DNA from: Pseudoips prasinana
Lineage: Eukaryota; Arthropoda; Insecta; Lepidoptera; Nolidae
NCBI GenBank assembly: GCA_951640165.1
Contig: OX621266.1
Location: 8,494,001 to 8,558,000, forward strand
Reading direction: 5' to 3'
DNA: 64,000 bases
The notes below the pieces were generated by a model. It made no database searches, had not been told where the DNA came from, and saw only the letters and a list, made by a program, of their open reading frames with translations. Shown here piece after piece: positions 30,970 to 42,365 of the stretch (the stretch's first letter is position 1; each line of letters begins with the position of its first letter). The translations under genes were made by a program, and so were the position numbers.

Positions 30970-32138
30970 GTGAGTGCAGTACCCTTCAGACCTCATACAA
31001 TATTTGAGACCTAACAATGTTTTGCATGGCGTGGTGCCATACAACATTATATTTATAGGAAAGTTTATCAAATCATTATCTCTGCCCCATTTCATTGGAT
31101 GTACATGTATAAAGTTAAAAGTAGATTTAGCATCAATATTTTGTTATTAATTAGTTCTAAGTTTATAACACACTTGCGATACATATCGTGCGCCATCGCG
31201 TCGGGTGTTGCACAGAAGCTACGCTAGCATCACACGCAATGTTGTGCTGTACCGAACTTGATGTGATCACTAATAGACACGCCAATGGTGACTACTTACC
31301 ATCGGCGCGCCGCTACTGACCGCTGAACTAAAGTTAAATTTGCGCAGTAACAAATAAAACAAGCCACCTTGCTTTATCGGTTTGTTTATTTTATGTTTTT
31401 GATTGAAGGTTTAAACGACATATCGAGATTTGATATATGTTTATCGTTTTTATATTGTGATTTAATATTGTTGAGAGCCCATTGGCCACTCCGATTGTGC
31501 TCAGTTGTGATTGTGTGTACTGAATCGAGGAATCATTGTATACCTACGTTCCCGCCATATATCGAGCGACAATATTTATTTGTTTTTAGCCCTTTAACTG
31601 GTAGCAGGTAATTTTATTATTGATTGATTTTGATTCTTATTACAAACCAAGAGAGTACAAAATATGATGGTAACTATATGGCCACTACCAGTTACAGTGT
31701 TAAATAGTAAATAGCGCCACATAGCAGTTGTCCGGCTAGACTGTTGGTTGATATATGTTAATTGTCACAAAATGTCCGCCGTATCCGCGCACTCCGCATT
31801 CCACAAGTTTATTGCAAAATAAGATTATGCAAATCCCAAACAGATGCTTGATGAACAAGATCGTTAACCGCTACATACAGCGGTAGAGCCAGTACGGTGT
31901 GGCATGTTGCTGCGGGTGCGCGGCCGGTCCATAGAGCTTACCATTTCATTATAATTTCGTACGAAATATGTGTACTATACTAACTATACGTATGTATTTA
32001 TTTTGTATAGAATTTAGTTACGGTTTGTGTTTAATATTAAATTAAAGATAATGTACCCTTTTAAGCATTCTAGATTACGAGCCGCAATACTCTTGGCACC
32101 GGTGGGCGAGTGCCGTACAGCTTGCCAGCTGGCTGCCG
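30970..32138. other. No gene seen
   Basis: A GC-rich patch at 31180-31320 (CACGCCAATGGTGAC) recalls LINE 3' ends. Otherwise the sequence is AT-rich. Confidence 0.4.
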
Positions 32139-32140
32139 CC

Positions 32141-32357
32141 CGCGAATGCCTCGGTCGCAAGTAACCATTGCCGCGAATGCCTCGGTCGTACGTAACCATT
32201 GCCGCGAATGCCTCGGTCGCAAGTAACCATTGCCGCGAATGCCTCGGTCGTACGTAACCATTGCCGCGAATGCCTCGGTCGCACGTAACCGTTGCCGCGA
32301 ATGCCTTGGTCGCACGTAACCATTGCCGCGAATGCCTCGGTTGCAAGTAACTGCTGG
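32141..32357. repeat. 31-bp minisatellite, seven units
   Basis: Units start CGCGAATGCCTCGGT at 32141 and then every 31 bases to 32327. Variants at GCAAG, GTACG and GCACG alternate. Because 31 is not a multiple of three, all minus-strand frames are open through it; these frames are not genes. Confidence 0.95.
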
Positions 32358-32814
32358 AATGTGGCACTCGGTACAGAATTAACAAATTTGATATATCTGA
32401 GTTGAGTCATCAGCCGGCTGCCAGTGATATTGTGGATATAACCGAAAACATAACGCAAAGTGATACCTGGAATTCGGATCAAGCTTTCGCATCGCCAATG
32501 AGGCTGCCATAAGCAAGCCTATACATGGCTCACCTACATGTTGCATACACGTGTGTTGGTAAATATACAGAACACGACGCGAACGGACTTACTGCAGTAA
32601 CAATATATTTCTGATTTTCACATAAAACTAAAAACAACATTATTCCGTTTGACATGATAAATGTCTTGTCTGTTACGGGCAAGTATTTTTTGTTACACGA
32701 TGTCTAAAGTAATAATACGTTCAGACATCACGTAGGCCAATGTGTGGCCGAGTCGCAGTCTGTTAGTTAGGTGCAATCTGGCCGTGAGTACACAGCGATG
32801 AGCGCTTATAGGTA

Positions 32815-33199
32815 CAGGCAGGCCGAGGAGTTGACGATCAAACGCAAAATATAGATACTTTATTATGAGGAGTATCCGAATCACCCCCATGTACGTTCTA
32901 CGATGTTGCGTAGTTTCCGAGATAGAATATTTTAATGATTTTTTCGTATATTTCACCTAAAATACTTTTCGTTTTTTCTCGTTCTGTTGAACATTTCTGG
33001 TTCAGTTTTTATTGTAATAACTAATTAGCATAGTTTAACCCAATACCCTTTAAAGTAAGGTTTATCTAATCATTGCAGAACTGACTTATCATTTATTCGG
33101 AAGTTCAAAATTAGGGTTTGAGCTCAGGACTCAAATAAATTTTCAAAGGATTTCCTCATCATAATTTTGCGTTTGAACGTCAGCTCCTCGGCTAGCCTG
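32815..33199. mobile_element. MITE with about 45-bp inverted ends
   Basis: The left end CAGGCAGGCCGAGGAG and the right end CTCCTCGGCTAGCCTG are inverted copies that extend through CAAACGCAAAAT. TA flanks both sides (32813-32814 and 33200-33201). A partial relative is at 18896-19230. Confidence 0.75.
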
Positions 33200-33204
33200 T
33201 ATAC

Positions 33205-34160
33205 TATGAAATACAATATCATGTTGTTCTATGGATATTACGTTGTTCCCATTACCTTTAAATATTATGCTATTAATATTTAAAGTTTATTTTGTATAAA
33301 AATAACAAATATTTCTCATTTCACGAGTGTTCCCAAGAAATGGATTGGAAAATACAACAAATGTGGCGTTGCGTTGATTAGAATTAAGTTGTGAGATATT
33401 GTCGTTCCCGCAATCACTGTCTGTACATAAAAAGTACTCTATGCCGTCTGAGGCATTTCATTTCTTCTAAAATACCACATTATAACAAACGTGTTTAGTT
33501 GTGAAATAGAGTGGACGTTGTCAAATTCAGAATTAAAGAAATATTTTCCCGAAGGATGTTGATAGTTAAAATATTAATATCGTTTTATAGCAGACTTCAT
33601 TAGAAGACCTTTCCGCATACACTCTCATACAACGTGGTTTAACTATTTCCGACTCCAACATGTAATCTATGTATAAATATAGCTTCGAAGGTAATGGGTT
33701 AGTGAAAGTCACACAACATGAAAATATAGTATCAGTATATAAATTGAAGAAATGGAGTCCCGACATCGCAATATGATTTCGTCCCACGGCTGCTGCGTGC
33801 ATTTGTCGGTAGTTATTGGCTAATACTTTTGTTGTCATCGTTGAAGTTATGACTGCACATACAACACTGCTAGTTATTAATATATTTCCTACTCGGGATT
33901 AGTCATTCCTCAGGATCGCCATAAATGTAATGGATATTTTGTTATACACGTTAATTAGTTAAGTTAGTATTTAATGGGGTTGCAAATCATGCCAAGTCGG
34001 TATATACATAATATTACTATTTGTACATGCGTACTTATATAAAACTAAGAAGCGAAATATAATTTAAAGTACATTTAATGCGTTTTATTTTGACATACAG
34101 ATATCTAAAAAAACACGTATAGTGTCCTACCGCCTACCTAACCTACCCGTCTGACGCCAC
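33205..34160. other. No gene seen
   Basis: AT-rich sequence with short unsupported frames only. Confidence 0.5.
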
Positions 34161-34164
34161 CGCT

Positions 34165-34450
34165 AATGCCTACTTGTGACGAAGTGAGGGGAACTCAAAA
34201 GCAACCATAAAGTAGTCCAAAAGTGGTTTCAATTTCACTATGAGGCATCGAGTGCGTCCGCTTACGAACCTATTTAGGACGTTTCGCCCAATGCCTATAT
34301 CTCTCGAGTCTACGCAACAAAGTGGGTATCGACACCGTGGCGAAAGCCTTATCAAAATCAAGAAAAGCTCCCAACGTCCAAACGATTTAATACAGTTCCT
34401 GGTAAATGGCGCCGAAAAGATGGGATATTGTTTAGACGCCAAATGAATTT
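34165..34450 (-). pseudogene. LINE reverse transcriptase fragment
   Basis: The minus strand reads FLDFDKAFATVSIPTLLRR, the RT motif with its first catalytic Asp. It then continues in another frame as IGIGRNVLNRFVSGRTRC. It is a short frameshifted piece of a Jockey/CR1-like RT. Confidence 0.7.
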
Positions 34451-34506
34451 AGACAGGCTGAAGGCAGTGGTATAAGTCTGAAGCCTTAGTTTATGTATCT
34501 TACTGC

Positions 34507-34700
34507 AAGTGTAGCCGAGCGGTTAAGACAGTCGCCCCGCCGCTTCGTACCTGAGCTTCGATTCCCGCGCAGGCCTACTAGTTGTGGACCCGTAAATAGT
34601 GCGAGCGTTCCCATAGAGGGACCACATATGAATGTTGAGCTTTTAAAAGCGTCAACCTTTAGTAAAAGTGCTCAAACAATTGTAAATTTAGCCACTAGTT
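34507..34700 (+). mobile_element. tRNA-derived SINE, family A, diverged
   Basis: The head (AGCCGAGCGGTTAAGACAGT, then CTTCGATTCCCG) matches 9530. The body after about 34590 is different. Confidence 0.65.
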
Positions 34701-35019
34701 TGTAAAGGTAGCCAAAGTTACAATCGGTTAAAGGTGGTCCGTCAGACGTGACCATGGAGCTATTACAAAGGACGTGACTGAGAGGCATCCATAACTCTTA
34801 ACATAAATTGTTACAATTTACAACTGCTATGAATGACTACGCTTAGTAAAACATTTGCAAAACTTATCATATTAAATATAGACCTTTCCCGTTTGCTGTA
34901 TAAAAAGAACTAGCATGCAGAAGATGGTCCCTCAACCGATCACCACAAGTTCACTTTGTGTGGGAACCATAATGGAATTTGGTATTTTTGTATGGTTTTA
35001 GCGTTAGTAAAGAGTATTT

Positions 35020-35061
35020 GAACGATTGTAAATTCAACCTAGGTTGAATTTACAATCGTTC
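35020..35061. repeat. Perfect 42-bp palindrome without loop
   Basis: Arms 35020-35040 and 35041-35061 are exact reverse complements centred on CCTAGG. It lies in a stretch with a diverged paralogue at about 34660-34745 (both end GGTGGTCCGTC). Confidence 0.9.
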
Positions 35062-35258
35062 GAAAGATAAAATCTATCAAAGGTGGTCCGTCAATTGAAA
35101 CGCTTATCACAGGAAACCTATAATTTACGTAGCATACCGAAGTTAAATTGACCAATGATACAGTATATCCTTTAGTAGTTGATTTTTTCTAAAGATTCTT
35201 TTACTAAACACTACTTCAGTATCAAAATACATACAGTTTGGTTTCAAATAATGGCTTC

Positions 35259-35357
35259 CGGTTTTCCCCCCTGAAATTCCCCCTTAGGGGGGAAAACCGT
35301 AATAAATAAAAATAAGCCCAGATTTCCCCCCTGAGAATCCCCCTTAGGGGGGGAAAT
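35259..35357. repeat. Two C/G-run hairpins in tandem
   Basis: 35259-35299 and 35322-35357 each fold as CCCCCC...GGGGGG with matching AT flanks (CGGTTTT/AAAACCG and ATTT/AAAT), about 63 bp apart. A weaker third CCCCCT occurs at about 35385. Confidence 0.85.
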
Positions 35358-35399
35358 GGAATAGAAAATTTTTTTTCCTAAAATCCCCCTCAGGTATAA

Positions 35400-36160
35400 T
35401 AAAGTTTATACCGAAGTTATTAAAGTTTAAATAGACATTTAAATTTTAGTTTTATAGCATTACTGTTAATACATAAATCTAATCTCAAAATTCTTTGATC
35501 CAACAGTGTCTATCGTTCGTATCTCAATGGCAGATCGCCTACCCGCCCCGGTTTGCTCTAGCACCCTCTAGTACCCTCTAGGGTACTGGATTGAGACCCT
35601 TCGCCGGACGATTAATTTATGATTTCTCATTTTTGAGATTAAACAGACATGTCGCTGATTTATTACTATTCCGAACATTATAGATTCGCAAGTGCGTCTA
35701 TTTATTTTATTGATACAATGTGATACTCTTCACGCTACGCTGCTGCAACAATATTAAGGTTTAATCATGAAAAATTACATTAACCTCACATGGATGCACA
35801 GGCAAAAACATTAATAACTTTTAGAAAATCAAGATTGATCATACATCGTTACCTACTTTAAATTACAATAAGTGGATGATTACCTGGAAACGAAACCGCA
35901 ACTTTATGTTGTCTAGATCATAAAACACGTCGCCCTCACTTGTTCCTGGTGGGTTACTTACATTATAGATATTTATGATCATATTGTTTACAACTAATGC
36001 AGGTAAAGGATGAGCCGCTTTCTGTCATTTTAATTTTTAAGTTAGTTAAGCATAAATCTCTCACCGAGTACATCGTAGCACCCAGTTTTGACAAAAATAT
36101 TAAAATTATGGCTTCCACCTCTCGTGATATTCCAGTGCTAAATTATATATATAAAAAAAT
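35400..36160. other. No gene seen
   Basis: AT-rich, with a short CTCTAG(C/T)ACC repeat at about 35555-35580. Confidence 0.5.
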
Positions 36161-36163
36161 AGG

Positions 36164-36514
36164 AGAATTATTTTACGTGCTGGTCACCAATTGTGCTACA
36201 AAAATGGATCAGATGTGTGGGGATGTGTGACCCGCAAAAAAACTAAGGCTGAGATCTATAGAGCGTACTTAGACTTTGCTCAGACTTTACTTAGACAGAA
36301 GTTAATGCATGTAACGAAATTACAATTGGTGTTTTGACTTTGTCTGTCTTAGCTTATGCTAAGCATAATCTTAACTTCAAAAAGTCTATAAATACCAAAT
36401 CAAAGTATAAGCTTAGCATACATTGAGCAAAGTTTTACGTAAGTAAAGCTTGAGCAAAGTCTAAGTACGCTCTATAAATCTCAGCCTAAGTGTCGTGGAC
36501 AAATCATTATTAAA
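36164..36514 (+). pseudogene. FLYWCH-like zinc finger split by a MITE
   Basis: The left part (36164-36246) reads ILRAGHQLCYKNGSDVWGC, then VTRKKTK. After the inserted element the same frame resumes with CRGQIIIK (36490-36514). Together these give the FLYWCH order: aromatic core, Trp-x-Cys, basic run, Lys-Cys. FLYWCH fingers are often found in front of MULE transposases in insects, and a MULE lies at 39048. The left flank before 36164 is frameshifted. Confidence 0.6.
36247..36486. mobile_element. PIF/Harbinger-like MITE
   Basis: The ends GGCTGAGAT(C/T)TATAGAGCG are inverted for 35 bp with one mismatch. TAA is duplicated on both sides (36244-36246 and 36487-36489), as in PIF/Harbinger insertions. 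Size is 240 bp with no ORF. Confidence 0.8.
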
Positions 36515-36712
36515 GTAAGTGTTATTTTTGATTAAATCCTTAAGTAATTAGGTGTGAGTATGTTTATCAATTCGCAAACCCAACGGTTTTATCATACCCA
36601 TACTCACAAGCATCCATGTATGTGCATTAACTTTTTATTCTTTAGAAGAGGCGTACGTCATACACTGGACTTGTTTGGGCTATGTGTTAAAAGAACTTGT
36701 ATTTTGACGATC

Positions 36713-36955
36713 ACCGTAGCCTAGTTGGTAGTGCTCCTGCCTACGAAGCTGGTGGTCCTGGGTTCGAATCCCGGTAAGTGCAAATATTTGTGTGATGAGC
36801 ACGAATATTGATTTCTGAGTCATGGATGTTTTCTATGTATATAAGTATTTATCTATATAAGTATGTATATCGTCGCCTGGTACCCATAGTACAAGCTTTG
36901 CTTAGTTTGGGGCTAGGATGATCTGTGTGGCATTGTCCCCAGATATTATTATTAT
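36713..36955 (+). mobile_element. tRNA-derived SINE, family B, full length
   Basis: The tRNA-like head has GTAGCCTAGTTGGTAGTG (A box) and GGGTTCGAATCCCGG (B box). The body has CGCCTGGTACCCATAG and the tail ends ATTATTATT. The 3' half is repeated at 8969-9091. Confidence 0.85.
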
Positions 36956-37100
36956 TTCAAATTATTTATTTAAAGTTCTTATTTTTTACATATTTATATC
37001 TATAAAATTTAAATAAAAAAGAAAACAATAATATATAAATAAATATGAAAAAAATAGAGGTCCTCCAGCGGCGAGGTTTGACGCCCTAGGCCGCCGGTGG

Positions 37101-38866
37101 TCAGGGCGTCAGAGTAAGGAACCTTCTCACAATGCGTCCCGTTCCCATTATTGCCGCCTTTTGTATCCGACCCTTGACCCAGTGATCTAGCGAAAGCCTC
37201 TTAAGATGTTGGTCGAGGCTCTTCGCTATGATACCGTTTACGGAGACGACTATCGGGACAATTATTGTTGAGTCCACATCCGACATGGCGGTAACCTCGT
37301 GAACCAAATCTAAGTATTTTGACAACTTGTCAGTCTCGGCTCTTACGAGGTTATCGTCAAATGGGACAGTGATATCAACAATAAATGCCCGGCGCTCCAA
37401 CCGGTCTACCAAAACGATATCAGGCTTATTGGCAACAATAGTCCTGTCTGTAATGATAGACCGGTCCCAGTAGAGTTTGGCACAACCGCTTTCGAGAACT
37501 GGTTCCGGTACGTACTTGTAGTACGGCACTTCGGAGTCTACAAGACCATACCGAAGAGCAAGCTGCTGGTGGATAATCCTGGCAACTTGGTTATGCCTGT
37601 GCAAGTACTCGCCGTTGGCAAGATAGGAACAACCGGAAACAATGTGTCTGATGGACTCTCCGGGACGGTGAGACGCCCGACAAATGTCGATGGTACCGTC
37701 CTTGAAGATGTGCTTCCGATAGTTCCTCGTCTTGACAACTTCATCAGCAGTCCACATGAGCACTATGTAGGGCCTGGTGGAACCTACGGCCTACCATGAA
37801 GCACCTTGCTCTTCCATACGTCAATTCGATCCCGAGTGCTAAGTACGACGGGCTTTCTCCAGTCTTCTTTAGCCAAGGAGAAGGGCGTGAGTCCGTTGTC
37901 AACGGCGGCGACGTCTCGATGCATCCCACACTCAACACCAAGGAAATATTCCCTGAGATTGCACACCTCACGGTTGTGTAGGTTCTTGGCATTGAGGAAG
38001 CCTCGACCCCCACACTTCCGTGGGATATACAATCTCATTAGTGAAGAGTGTGGATGGTGCATACGGTACGTCGTTAGGCGTTTCCGGACTTTTCGATCCA
38101 GGGCATCTAACTCAGTTTGAGTCCACCTTAGTATGCCGAAGGTGTAAACCAGTAGAGGCATTACCCAGCCGTTGAAAGCACGGACTTTATTACCACCTGA
38201 CAATAGACTTTTCAGTACTTTTGTCAAGCGGTTAAAGAAGCGTTCCTTCACCAACTGCTTAATGTCCCCATCTGGGATATTTAGACACTCAGACATACCA
38301 AGGTATTTGTAGGTTTCGGTTTCAGAGAGGGATCTGAGAGACATACTCTCGGCGAGTTGTAAATTATCAGAATTTACAACTCTGCCCGGTCATACATGTA
38401 TGACCGCACATTTATCTACACCGAACTCCATTCCAATATCACTGCTAAATCTTTCTGTGAGGTTTAGTAGGGATATCAGATTTGGTTTATTCGGAGCATA
38501 TAACTTGAGGTCATCCATATACAGAAGATGAGAAATGGTCTCACCCCCTCTCCGCAACCGATAGCCTAACCCGGAATCCCTCAGCACAGCGCTCAGAGGA
38601 TTCAAGGCCAGGCAAAACCACAAGGGACTTAAACTGTCACCCTGGAATATGCCTCGCTCAATCCTTATAGGTTCGGATATCGAAGGAGTCACTCCGGTTC
38701 CTGAAAGACGAAGAACCGTGGTCCACTGTCCCATACACGAGGTAAGAAAGGCGCATAGAGCTGCATCAACTTTATACAACTCTAGTACCCGTCTTAACCA
38801 TGTATGGGGCACCGAATCATATGCCTTCTTATAGTCAATCCAGGCAGCGGAGAGACTCCTTCGACC
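37101..38866 (-). pseudogene. R2/R4-type LINE: RT and restriction-like endonuclease
   Basis: Minus strand. 38390-38866 has RT motifs AAWIDYKKAYDSVPH, then GIFQGDSLSP, then the YMDD box (LLYMDDLKLYA). 37784-38344 is the thumb region (RKVRKRLTTYRMHHP). 37101-37763 has a CCHC-like SIRHIVSGCSYLANGEY and the PD-(D/E)XK endonuclease (KPDIVLVDR, then AFIVDITVP). A TGA at 38390-38392 and a frame change near 37775 break it, and the 5' end is missing at about 38866. Endonuclease downstream of RT is the layout of R2, R4, Dong and relatives; the exact clade is not certain. Confidence 0.8.
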
Positions 38867-39047
38867 TTTATTATTGTTATTATTATATTATTATTATAGT
38901 ATTTCTGTCACAGGTATCGCTACATCGCTCTTTGAATCGCGATTTAGTCTTCATACGTCTTCATATATTTCTTCTTCTATTAGTTACACGATTTACATAT
39001 TAAAGTAGGTATATACTACTACTGGTATAATTTCAATACCATTAACT

Positions 39048-40263
39048 TTGTTCTACGCAAATGATATCCTCAAGGAAACAAGCCACAGTTGTACGCCAGA
39101 TTTTAAGAAAAACGAATTATCCCTAAAAGTTTATGAATTAAAGGAAAATGTTTCTTCTCCACAATGTCCCAATGTTCCCGCAGTGTATAATACAGTCCTA
39201 GCGACACTGAAAGATGCTGTATTGCAGCATCTTTCAGTGTCGCTAGGAAATTAATCCACAGATTTGCTTAATTTTAAAAATGTGAAATCTACATTATATG
39301 AACGCAGAAATGCATCGGCAAATGTAAAGAAAATTAATTTTAAACATGTAGCTGATGTTACAGTTCCACTCAAGTTTGAAGCCTTTTTGCGAGCTGACTA
39401 CAATGATGGGGATATTCGTTTGCTGGTGTTTTGTTCAGATGATGCTCGCCATCATATGGCACATTTGAAAATATTTTTTGGAGATGGGACATTTAAAATC
39501 TGTCCTCACCCCTTCTATCAAGTTTATACTATACATGGCGATCTAGGTAGTACAGACGACAGTACAAATATTGTGCCATTAATATACGTATTAATGAGTG
39601 AGAAAACCAAGAAATCATACACAATTCTTTTCTCAATAATAAAAGCACAATTCCAGAATGGCAACCACGAGATTACAAACGTCATTTTGAAATCGCAACA
39701 ATGAATGCCATGAAATCTGTATTTCCAAAAGTCACAGTAAAAGGGTGCTATTTCCACTACTTGCGCGCGATTTGGAAGAAAGGACGTGCATTTTTTTTGA
39801 CAAAATCAAAGGTCCAGAAAAGACAAGTCGCACTATCTGCTGTTCTACCACTGTTACCAGAAGACCAAATTACTAATGGTTGGTTTTATGTAGCCAGTCA
39901 GAGCCCCGATGATAATAACAGCAAAATATTTCGGGAATATATGTTACGACAATGACTACATGATGAGAACTTCATAAAAATATGGTGTGTCTTTGGGGAA
40001 CGTCACAGGACTACTAACCACTTAGAAGCATGGCATAAAAAAATAATGGAATCGTATCAAAAAAGAAGCCCAACCTCATGCAGCTTCTGAATGCTCTGTT
40101 TGAAGATGCATCAGTAAATGAAGTTCGTGCTAACAAAGTGTCGAAAAATGTCAATATAAAGAAAAAAACAAAAGCGAGAATCTGGACGGATGATTTTATT
40201 CACGAGACCCAAATTGAATTAATAAGCGGGGCCATAACAATTGGACATTTTCTTGAAAAATAA
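39048..40263 (+). pseudogene. MULE (Mutator-like) transposase, dead
   Basis: 39264-39704 has FFGDGTFKICPHPFYQVYTIHG-type residues, with the catalytic Asp in GDGTF and then VPLIYVLMSEKTKKSY. 39701-39955 in another frame has MKSVFPKVTVKGCYFHYLR, the CxFH block. A last piece ends at 40263. There are stops at 39254 and 39957 and two frame changes. The stop at 39254 follows an inverted duplication (39196-39248). The N-terminal zinc finger may be the split FLYWCH at 36164. Confidence 0.75.
39196..39248. repeat. Hairpin: 24-bp perfect inverted repeat, 5-bp loop
   Basis: Arms 39196-39219 and 39225-39248 are exact reverse complements and lie inside the MULE coding sequence. Confidence 0.9.
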
Positions 40264-40269
40264 AAATAA

Positions 40270-40700
40270 CTTTTATTTTATTGGTAAAAGTAAAGTAAAT
40301 ATATCGTTGATTTGAGTTATTTATATTTTCTAGATATTTTATTTTTGTTAATCATAATTGTTTTATTCCGAGTTAATTACCTATATTATTAATTTTTATG
40401 TTGAAATGCAAGCATGTGATTGCAAACATTTTATTTTAAAATTCTTTTTGTATTCTGTCTAATAATTATTAATTCATTGTACATTGTGGGTCGTTTTATA
40501 TCGCATTTTACAATTTTTCTTTGTTTTTGATATTTTATTTAGCAAGTTGCATAAAATGTAGTTTTTTTTATATATCTATCAATGTTTTTTCCTTTAATAA
40601 AACTGTATTATTGTTATATAAGTAAGAGATATTATTTAAGTAAGAGAAACTTTAAACCATATTCTAAATTGGTCAGGTTTTCTAGGTAAAAAGAATTACT
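40270..40700. other. AT-rich spacer after the MULE
   Basis: No coding similarity; probably the MULE 3' flank. Confidence 0.4.
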
Positions 40701-40704
40701 CGCA

Positions 40705-41395
40705 CTTAATGCGAAAATATTAGATTTAGTCCCATCGACCGTATTTTTAGGATTGACACTTGATTCAAAATTGCAATGGGGTCCTCAGATTGAAACGTTA
40801 GCAGGTAAATTAAGTTCGGCTTCCTATGCTGTCTGGAAAATAAGGCAATTGTCAGATGAACAAACTGCTAGATTAGTGTATTTCGCGTACTTTCATAGCA
40901 TTATGTCGTATGGCATTCTGCTGTGGGGTTCGGCGGCTGACATAGGTACTATTTTTGTATTGCAGAAAAGAGCAGTCAGAGCCATTTATGGTTTAGGCAG
41001 TCGCGATTCTTTGCGAAATTTGTTTAAAGAAATTAATATACTTACTGTGCCATCGTAATATATTCAGAATATAATGTTTGTTAGAAAAAATATTCATAAT
41101 TATAAAAAGAAAAGTGAACTGCATAATATAAATACTAGGAATAAAAACAAACTAGCCATGCCAGGCTTTAGAGTAAGCAAAACTAATAAATCATTTTTAG
41201 GAAATTGTATTAGGTTTTATAACAAGCTTCCTACTCAAATTACTGATCTGCCTGACACAAGTTTTAAAACACATATTAAACGTATACTTATGGCTAGGGG
41301 TTATTACACCACTAAAGAGTACATCGATGACAGAGACGTCTGGCTCTCACTTCCTACCTGCACATTGCTCGCTGGAGATCTTGTAGCCATATAGA
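40705..41395 (+). pseudogene. LINE reverse transcriptase C-terminal region
   Basis: The frame reads VFLGLTLDSKLQW, then YFAYFHSIMSYGILLWG, then QKRAVRAIYGL, and after one in-frame TAA (41056-41058) MPGFRVSKTNKSFLG, then FYNKLPTQI and YYTTKEYIDD. This is the long post-RT region of CR1/Jockey-like LINEs. The 5' part is missing and the 3' UTR follows. Confidence 0.8.
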
Positions 41396-42220
41396 CATGA
41401 CTGATCTGCTGTGTTACGTGAACTATCTGTAAATGATTGCTATCATATACTTAATTTAAAATTATTGACTCTGTCTCAAAATGAATAATGTTATTGTTTC
41501 GAAGTTTTTCTTTTGTATACCTAAATATAATCTAAAATAATAAGCATTCAGACAACCGATCGAGCATATATTGTGTTTGCCTACTAAATAATTACTCTAA
41601 TTGGACCAAATCCCGTGTTCATGCCCGCTTGAGTATGTTTCGCCGGACCGTCTCAACTGGGTCGTGTTGAAACCGGTAGGTACAAACTCAGTGGGTTCAT
41701 CCCCACTGAGTTTGTTTCGCTGGGTCTTCTCAGTTGGGGCGTATTGGATCCGGTGGTAGCATTAAAGCGCGACCGTCGTTATTAACATAAAGTCCGTCAT
41801 AATAATAATACCTTTAATATAGACAGAACCATTGACAATATGTAGTAAAAATATTAGACTTAAACTAGATAATTAAACATAATCTCTTGACAATAACTTG
41901 ATACGAGCTAGCTAAATATCATTTCTGTAATAAAATAAATTTTATAAATGTTTTCATACAAGATGTACCTAAATATCTATGTTACTAGAAATAATATCTA
42001 ATGTATACAACTATATTACTACAAACATGTTCTGACTATTTACAAGCGCTTTTTTAAAGTCTACGTGAATAAAAACCTTTTTTATTTATTATTTTTTTTA
42101 TTTTATAGTATTTTAATTATAAGTTCTACTAAAAATCAACCGAATTTCATTCGTGTCCTTTTTTGTGATTATTTTTCCTCTTCAGCACATTTTATTACAA
42201 AATTATATGAATAAATAAAG
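41396..42220. other. LINE 3' flank and AT-rich sequence
   Basis: 41630-41755 holds two diverged copies of a GTTTCGC(C/T)GG...CCGGT(A/G)GT block with an ACTCAGTGGG / CCCACTGAGT inverted repeat between them. Nothing coding. Confidence 0.45.
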
Positions 42221-42224
42221 ACTG

Positions 42225-42365
42225 ATTCCTCGCCGCTTCGTTTCGCGCAGGTCAACTATTTGTGTGATCCGAAAATAGTAGTTCTGAGTCTGGATGTAAT
42301 TTGCGTCCGTCTATTATATGTTTGTAAAGTACCCCGCGACACAGGGATTAGATTATTTATTGCGG
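42225..42365 (+). mobile_element. SINE family A, 5'-truncated
   Basis: It begins within the head (CTCGCCGCTTCG) and carries the body shared with 1862-2030 and 9530-9712, ending CACAGGGATTAGATTATTTA. Confidence 0.65.

Noticed and set aside
32141..32357. CRISPR-like array
   Set aside because: There are no variable spacers; units are directly adjacent, and the DNA is eukaryotic.
32014..32482. Three overlapping minus-strand proteins of 81-135 residues
   Set aside because: They come from the 31-bp minisatellite, which has no stops on that strand.
36713..36785. A functional tRNA gene
   Set aside because: The A and B boxes are present, but the stem pairing is poor and the sequence continues into a SINE body with a second copy of its 3' end at 8969.
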